Below, in pieces: positions 59,787 to 64,000 of a DNA stretch of 64,000 bases. The DNA lies in assembly GCA_029062895.1 (NCBI GenBank), contig JAIDPF010000067.1:1-64000 (forward strand). Direction: 5' to 3'. A program made the translations under genes and the position numbers. The notes under the pieces are model-generated. The model had not been told where the DNA came from, made no database searches, and worked only from the letters and a program-made list of their open reading frames with translations. This DNA is from Lachnospiraceae bacterium (GTDB taxonomy: Bacteria; Bacillota; Clostridia; Lachnospirales; Lachnospiraceae). Each line of letters begins with the position of its first letter. Positions within the stretch are counted from its first letter, which is position 1.

Positions 59787-60353
59787 CTATCGTAGATTCT
59801 TGATCCCTTGATTGATAAGTTTGGAAGAAAGCTGTATCAATTCCTCCAAGGGCATTTTCTTCCCATCCATGACCCATTGACGGTAGATACCAACGGTTGA
59901 AACCTGTACATACTGGAGGAGGATTCTCTGTGTATATTCATCAAAAGATTGAAACCAGCGTGATTCATGCCAACGGTCATTCATGGTCTGTTCCATGAGA
60001 TCTTTTTGGATAACTCCATAACTTCCGCTGCAGGTAATCCGGTCATAAACTTCACCTGCAGAGGCGGAAAAAGTGAAGAATGCCCGGTTAATCTTATCCA
60101 TGTCTTCGGGAATCCTGTAACCGGCTATCTGCTCCAGATAGCGTGATGAAAAATCAGTCTTCAATTCGCTGAGCAATTCATCCAGATTGTTATAATACTG
60201 ATAAAAGGTCTTTTTGTTGATCATGGCTTGGTCGGACAATTCCTTTACTGTAATGGAATCATATTCTTTCTCACAGATAAGTGCTTCAAAAGCACTTTTT
60301 ATATTGGTGATAGTTCTGCGGATGCGCAAATCCTCTGTTCCATTAAGTTTCAT
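59787..60353 (-). CDS. TetR-family transcriptional regulator
   Basis: A 188-residue regulator. Residues about 10-60 (RRTITNIKSAFEALI, SITVKELSDQAMINKKTFYQYYNNLDELL) form the TetR helix-turn-helix; the rest is a ligand-binding helical bundle. It is divergent from the acetyltransferase/aldo-keto reductase operon, whose promoter region holds an 18-bp palindrome, its likely operator. The gene itself sits behind the recurring 5' leader (copy 5). Confidence 0.92.
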   Translation of the reverse strand: MKLNGTEDLRIRRTITNIKSAFEALICEKEYDSITVKELSDQAMINKKTFYQYYNNLDELLSELKTDFSSRYLEQIAGYRIPEDMDKINRAFFTFSASAGEVYDRITCSGSYGVIQKDLMEQTMNDRWHESRWFQSFDEYTQRILLQYVQVSTVGIYRQWVMDGKKMPLEELIQLSSKLINQGIKNLR

Positions 60354-60447
60354 ATTAATAACTATGCCTTTCTCTCATCCTGCGATATTTGGACCATAGG
60401 CACAAATTCGCGATTGAAAAATAAGATATCAATCTTATTTTTCAATC
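60354..60447 (-). promoter_or_regulatory. Recurring structured 5' leader, copy 5 (tetR)
   Basis: Reading toward the gene: a perfect 16-bp hairpin (60412-60427 with 60432-60447, arm core GATTGAAAAATAAGAT), then GCGAATTTGTGCC-TAT-GGTCC, ATATCGCAGG, GAAAGG and ATTAATATG. The apex is TAT instead of TGC, with changes in the stem that mostly keep the pairing. Confidence 0.6.
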
Positions 60448-60520
60448 TACTCTCCTAAAACTTTAAGTAACTTTTTTGGAGAAAGAGTTACTTATGTGCC
60501 TGATTACAAAAAAGAGTCCA

Positions 60521-60591
60521 TTGATTTGTAACTGTAAAGCAAATATAATTATAATTAAGAAATATGTAACAGTAGTTACATGGTAACACAT
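60521..60591 (+). promoter_or_regulatory. Promoter and palindromic operator upstream of 60665
   Basis: TTGATT (60521) with TATAAT (60544), or TTGTAA (60526) with TATAAT (60550), precede a perfect palindrome, ATGTAAC-AGTA-GTTACAT (60574-60591). A second inverted repeat, AAGTAACT / AGTTACTT, lies at 60464-60493 on the TetR side. The shared GTAAC/GTTAC half-sites fit binding of the divergent TetR protein. This covers the 311-base gap 60354-60664. Confidence 0.65.
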
Positions 60592-60664
60592 TAATAAAAT
60601 CAATTCAATAATTTTTTAGAATAAAGATTATTATTATCGGGTTTATGTGTAGGAGGTAAAAAGT

Positions 60665-61201
60665 ATGTCAGCAGAAATTCAACGTGTAAATATGGCAGAT
60701 GAGAGTTATCAGGAAACCTGGAAGGAGATTCAGCGTTCCAGCAGTATGTGTTTCAAGATCAATCATACAGACCCTATGGAACCTAAGTGCAGGGAACTGC
60801 TCCATGAATTGATTCCGAATATGCCCGACACTAGCAACATCATGGCACCCATGCAGATTGATATGGGAAAGAATATGAAGCTTGGAGAGCATGTATTTAT
60901 CAATCACAGTCTCACAGTCATGGCAAGAGGAGATGTGGAGATAGAGGACGGAGTAATGATAGGGCCAAACGCGTCTATTCTTACAGCCAATCATGATTTT
61001 GATGATCACATGGTCTTATTGGTAGGTAAGGTGCATATTAAGAAAAATGCATGGATCGGGGCGAACACTTCTATTCTGGCAGGAGTAACGGTAGGAGAAA
61101 ATGCGGTGGTAGCTGCAGGTGCGGTCGTCACCAAAGAAGTGCCACGGGATACAGTTGTGGGTGGAAACCCGGCAAGGGTTATTAAACAATTAGGAAATTA
61201 A
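60665..61201 (+). CDS. Hexapeptide-repeat O-acetyltransferase (Maa/LacA-like)
   Basis: A 178-residue acetyltransferase. The left-handed beta-helix repeats run from about residue 65 ([64 protein letters not shown]), ending [12 protein letters not shown]. The active-site histidine is in NHDF. These enzymes transfer acetyl groups from acetyl-CoA to sugars or other hydroxyls. AGGAGG before the ATG. First gene of a probable operon with the aldo/keto reductases. Confidence 0.9.
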   Translation: MSAEIQRVNMADESYQETWKEIQRSSSMCFKINHTDPMEPKCRELLHELIPNMPDTSNIMAPMQIDMGKNMKLGEHVFINHSLTVMARGDVEIEDGVMIGPNASILTANHDFDDHMVLLVGKVHIKKNAWIGANTSILAGVTVGENAVVAAGAVVTKEVPRDTVVGGNPARVIKQLGN

Positions 61202-61218
61202 GAAAGAGGGCAGCAGAT

Positions 61219-62208
61219 ATGAAGATGCGGCAATTAGGCAGTCTTACTGTTTCTGAAATCGGCACGGGATGTATGGGGTTTTCGCACGGTTACGGTAAAA
61301 TTCCATCAGAGGATTACAGTATTGAAGCGATCCGTAAGGCTCTGGATTATGGCTGTAATTTCCTTGATACATCTGAGGCTTATGGTCCTTATATGATGCA
61401 GACCGGACATAACGAGAAAATTGTAGGTAAAGCGATTAAAGGACGCAGAAAAGATGTTGTACTGGCGACAAAAATGTTTATCGGTACAGGTGAAGTAAAG
61501 CGCGGCGGTTCTACCTATGATGCGCTTAGGAAGCATCTGGAGGCATCTATGAAACGGCTCCAGACAGATTATGTGGATCTCTATTATCTTCACAGGATCA
61601 ATACGGGTGTCCCCATTGAGTATGTTGCGGAAGGCATGGGGCGGCTGATTGAAGAAGGTCTGATCCGCGGTTGGGGGCTTTCCATGGTAACAACGGATTT
61701 TATTGACAGGGCACATCATGTGACACCCGTTTCGGCGGTTCAGAATATCTACTCCATGATGGAGCGGGATTACGAAAAGAAAGTCATTCCATACTGTCTT
61801 AAAAATAATATCGGATTTGTTTCTTTTTCACCCATTGCCAGCGGTTACCTTTCCGGCAAGGTGACGACAGAAACAAAGTTCTCTGGGGATGATGTGCGTA
61901 AATGGGTTCCGCAGCTTAGAAAAGATAATATCATTGCCAATCAGCCGTTCCTTGATCTGGTATCAGATATGGCAAAGAGAAAGCAGGCGACAAATGCGCA
62001 GATTTCCTTGGCGTGGATGTTACACAAGTATCCCCACGTTGTTCCGATTCCGGGTTCCAAAAATCAAGAGAGAATCCTTGAAAATTTAGGAGCGTGGAAA
62101 GTGGAACTGTCCGATGAAGAATTTCAGGAGTTGGAAAAGGCACTTTCCGGGATACAGGTTTACGGACAGCGCAAAGAAGTGAACATGGGAGCGGAATATA
62201 TAGATTAA
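61219..62208 (+). CDS. Aldo/keto reductase
   Basis: A 329-residue NAD(P)H oxidoreductase. NFLDTSEAYG (Asp/Tyr of the catalytic tetrad, about residues 48-57), ATKMF (Lys about 86), LYYLHRI (His about 117) and IPGSKNQERILENL near 277 (cofactor phosphate binding) are all present. It follows the acetyltransferase by 17 bases. The carbonyl substrate is unknown. Related to the YhdN/tas-type group. Confidence 0.92.
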   Translation: MKMRQLGSLTVSEIGTGCMGFSHGYGKIPSEDYSIEAIRKALDYGCNFLDTSEAYGPYMMQTGHNEKIVGKAIKGRRKDVVLATKMFIGTGEVKRGGSTYDALRKHLEASMKRLQTDYVDLYYLHRINTGVPIEYVAEGMGRLIEEGLIRGWGLSMVTTDFIDRAHHVTPVSAVQNIYSMMERDYEKKVIPYCLKNNIGFVSFSPIASGYLSGKVTTETKFSGDDVRKWVPQLRKDNIIANQPFLDLVSDMAKRKQATNAQISLAWMLHKYPHVVPIPGSKNQERILENLGAWKVELSDEEFQELEKALSGIQVYGQRKEVNMGAEYID

Positions 62209-62245
62209 AAAACAAAAATAAGTATTTTTTAAGGAGGAAAAAACA

Positions 62246-63364
62246 ATGTCGGATTATTTTGGAAAAGAAACACCAAAGTTGGGATTCGGATTGATGCGTC
62301 TACCCCAAGGGAAGTCGGGTACGGATATCGAACAGGTTAAAAAGATGGTAGATTTGTTTATGGAAGCAGGTTTTACCTACTTTGATACCGCTTTTGTCTA
62401 TGGAACTTCGGAACAGGATATCAAGAAAGTACTTGTTGACCGTTATCCGAGAGAATCCTATACATTGGCAACTAAATTGAATGCATTCATGATGGCACCG
62501 AATGAAAAAGCGGCAAAACAGCAATTTTATACCAGTCTTGAGCGGACAGGCGCAGGATATTTTGACTATTATCTGCTGCACGCTTTTATGGAGAACAATT
62601 ATACCAAGTACGATAAGTATCATCTTTGGGATTTCGTGAAAGATCGTAAGGCGGAGGGGCTTATTAAGTACTTTGGATTCTCGTATCATGCCGGGCCGGA
62701 ACTTCTTGACAGGATTCTCACAAAACACCCGGAGGTGGATTTCATTCAGCTTCAAATTAACTATGCGGATTGGGAAAATCCATCCGTGACTTCCAGAGCC
62801 AACTATGAAGTAGCGCGAAAACACGGTAAATCTATTGTTGTTATGGAGCCGGTAAAAGGAGGTACGCTTGCCAATCCTTCGGTAGAGGTGAAGAAGCTGT
62901 TCAAAGATTATCACCCGGATATGTCTTATGCTTCATGGGCGATCCGTTTTGTAGCATCATTAGACGGAATCATTACGGTACTGTCCGGTATGTCAAATAT
63001 AGAGCAGATGGAAGATAACCTCTCTTACATGAAGAATTTCCAACCATTGAATGAAGAAGAACAAAAAATCATTCAGCAGGCGCAGCGAATTATGGGCAAT
63101 TCCTCCACAATCCCCTGTACAGCATGCCATTACTGCACTGACGGCTGCCCGAAACAAATTAAAATTCCGGATATCTTCTCCGCAGTGAATAAGCAGCTTG
63201 GAAACGGTCAGATGACAGAGGCACTTCAAAGTTATCAAAATGTTGCAGCAGAGGGACACCGTGCTTCGGACTGCATTAACTGTAAACAATGCGAACGTGC
63301 TTGCCCGCAGCATCTTCCTATTACGGAGTACCTGAAACAGTGTGCCGGAATGATGGAAGGTTAA
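62246..63364 (+). CDS. Aldo/keto reductase with C-terminal 4Fe-4S domain
   Basis: A 372-residue reductase. The barrel carries YFDTAFVYG (about residues 44-52), ATKLN (about 76) and YYLLHAF (about 108), i.e. the Asp, Tyr, Lys and His of the family. The end holds cysteines in CTACHYCTDGCPKQ (about 291-304) and CINCKQCERACPQH (about 338-351), typical of anaerobe reductases with ferredoxin-like clusters. It probably transfers electrons through the clusters to or from a flavin or quinone partner. AGGAGG precedes the ATG. Confidence 0.92.
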   Translation: MSDYFGKETPKLGFGLMRLPQGKSGTDIEQVKKMVDLFMEAGFTYFDTAFVYGTSEQDIKKVLVDRYPRESYTLATKLNAFMMAPNEKAAKQQFYTSLERTGAGYFDYYLLHAFMENNYTKYDKYHLWDFVKDRKAEGLIKYFGFSYHAGPELLDRILTKHPEVDFIQLQINYADWENPSVTSRANYEVARKHGKSIVVMEPVKGGTLANPSVEVKKLFKDYHPDMSYASWAIRFVASLDGIITVLSGMSNIEQMEDNLSYMKNFQPLNEEEQKIIQQAQRIMGNSSTIPCTACHYCTDGCPKQIKIPDIFSAVNKQLGNGQMTEALQSYQNVAAEGHRASDCINCKQCERACPQHLPITEYLKQCAGMMEG

Positions 63365-63375
63365 GGAGATCAAGC

Positions 63376-63429
63376 ATGAACCAAACACGGAAACTTGTAT
63401 CCGAAGAATATGAAAAGCTGGAACAATGA
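63376..63429 (+). pseudogene. 17-codon ORF, gene remnant
   Basis: AAGGAGATCAAGC then ATG opens a 17-codon frame (MNQTRKLVSEEYEKLEQ). It has a good ribosome binding site but is too short to assign, and looks like the first part of a deleted gene, possibly retained because translation couples to the next ORF. Confidence 0.35.
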
Positions 63430-63462
63430 GGGATATTTCATAACAGATAACAGGAGGTATTT

Positions 63463-63645
63463 ATGGCTAAGATATTGATTGCGTATTTTTCACACGCAGG
63501 ACAGAATTATTCTCACGGAGGAAGTGGCTTTTCCAATTCTTTAAACGACATCGCAAGGTTTTGCCCTAACGCAACGATAAAAGGGGGTCTGGCGATAAAT
63601 GGCGACGATGCAGCAAAAGTGATAAGATGCTTGAAAAATGGTTAA
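63463..63645 (+). pseudogene. Flavodoxin gene with internal deletion
   Basis: The frame begins MAKILIAYFSHAGQNY, the N-terminal flavin-phosphate strand of a flavodoxin, and jumps directly to GGSGFSNSLNDIARFCPN, the C-terminal part of the same family. About 100 residues, including the flavin-binding middle, are missing without a frame change. The 60-residue product should not bind FMN. AGGAGG is still present. Confidence 0.7.
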
Positions 63646-63681
63646 AGAGAATAAATATTTCATAATGAGGAGGAAATCAAG

Positions 63682-64000
63682 ATGACACAGACATATATCA
63701 CATTAAATAACGGAACAAAAATCCCGCAGTTTGGCATGGGAGTATTCATGGTGCCGGAAGGCGAAGAAACAAAGCAAGCGTGTCTTAGCGCTTTAAAATT
63801 AGGATATCGGCATATTGACACTGCTCATGCCTATCAAAATGAGCGCAGCGTAGGTGCAGCCGTCCGGGAAAGCGGTATCCCGCGAGATGAAATTTGGGTT
63901 ACTTCCAAACTGTGGCCGAGTGAGTACGGCGAGGGAAAGACAATGGCTGGTATTGACAAGATGTTAGAGCGTCTGGGCATCGGCTATATTGATCTGCTTT
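63682..64000 (+). CDS. Aldo/keto reductase, partial at right edge
   Basis: The first 106 codons of an aldo/keto reductase of the diketogluconate-reductase type: MTQTYITLNNGTKIPQFGMG, YRHIDTAHAYQNE (Asp and Tyr of the tetrad), VTSKLWPSEYG (Lys) and IGYIDLL leading to the missing histidine strand. AGGAGG precedes ATG 63682. It continues beyond the window. Third AKR gene in this stretch. Confidence 0.9.
   Translation, partial: MTQTYITLNNGTKIPQFGMGVFMVPEGEETKQACLSALKLGYRHIDTAHAYQNERSVGAAVRESGIPRDEIWVTSKLWPSEYGEGKTMAGIDKMLERLGIGYIDLL

Noticed and set aside
62300-62914. 204-codon minus-strand frame in the Fe-S aldo/keto reductase gene
   Set aside because: Shadow of a well supported reductase frame with intact active-site motifs.

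Overview
The window looks like a chromosomal segment of an anaerobic gut Firmicute, most likely Lachnospiraceae. The reasons are moderately low GC with strong AGGAGG ribosome binding sites, abundant small lipoproteins, a DUF3793 gene, BspA-type leucine-rich repeats, an SPFH/zinc-ribbon protein, GHKL/LytTR regulators and iron-sulfur aldo/keto reductases. The family assignment is an inference from gene content. I saw no rRNA, tRNA, CRISPR array or complete phage or integrative element.

Layout. 1-4.8 kb: remnant of an Rpn-type nuclease gene, a two-gene ABC exporter, an imperfect palindromic MITE-like element and a metallo-beta-lactamase-fold hydrolase. 4.8-9.6 kb: small hypothetical genes, several of them membrane-anchored paralogues and two of them broken. 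9.7-15.7 kb: a GHKL sensor kinase/LytTR regulator pair, a second MBL-fold protein, a lipoprotein, a YdeI-family protein and an FMN reductase. 15.8-22.9 kb, minus strand: an unusual six-gene cluster of a degenerate LytTR regulator, a STAS protein, a CPBP membrane protease, two VirB6/TrbL-like membrane proteins and a large protein with a cyclic-nucleotide-binding-like N-terminus. 23.1-28 kb: carbonic anhydrase, a probable small RNA, parB and two lipoproteins, one with seven near-identical leucine-rich repeats.

28.2-42.8 kb is a sulfur region. It holds a cystathionine synthase/lyase, a MalY/PatB C-S lyase, a gamma-glutamylcysteine ligase, a class II amidotransferase, cysteine synthase, and MnmA-IscS-IscU for sulfur transfer to tRNA and Fe-S clusters. 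On the opposite strand lies an operon with two complete ABC importers (MetNI-like and polar-amino-acid-like) served by one fused double substrate-binding lipoprotein. That operon starts with a consensus promoter, a 38-codon leader peptide with a CysCysCys run and a terminator/antiterminator pair, which is a candidate cysteine-sensing attenuator. A divergent Rrf2 regulator with a RirA-like cysteine triad, and a repeated GGTAAATAGGAAA box in front of the sulfur genes, suggest a common regulon.

42.8-53 kb: a nuclease-like protein, a BlaI/BlaR1-like pair with a non-beta-lactam sensor tail, an SPFH protein, a DEDDh exonuclease, a complete Rpn nuclease and small lipoproteins. 53-64 kb: a mosaic of DUF3793, methyltransferases (one fused to an ATC-hydrolase domain), an alpha/beta hydrolase, a TetR regulator, an acetyltransferase and three aldo/keto reductases, scattered with decayed genes. 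A structured 5' leader recurs in front of five unrelated genes across the window.
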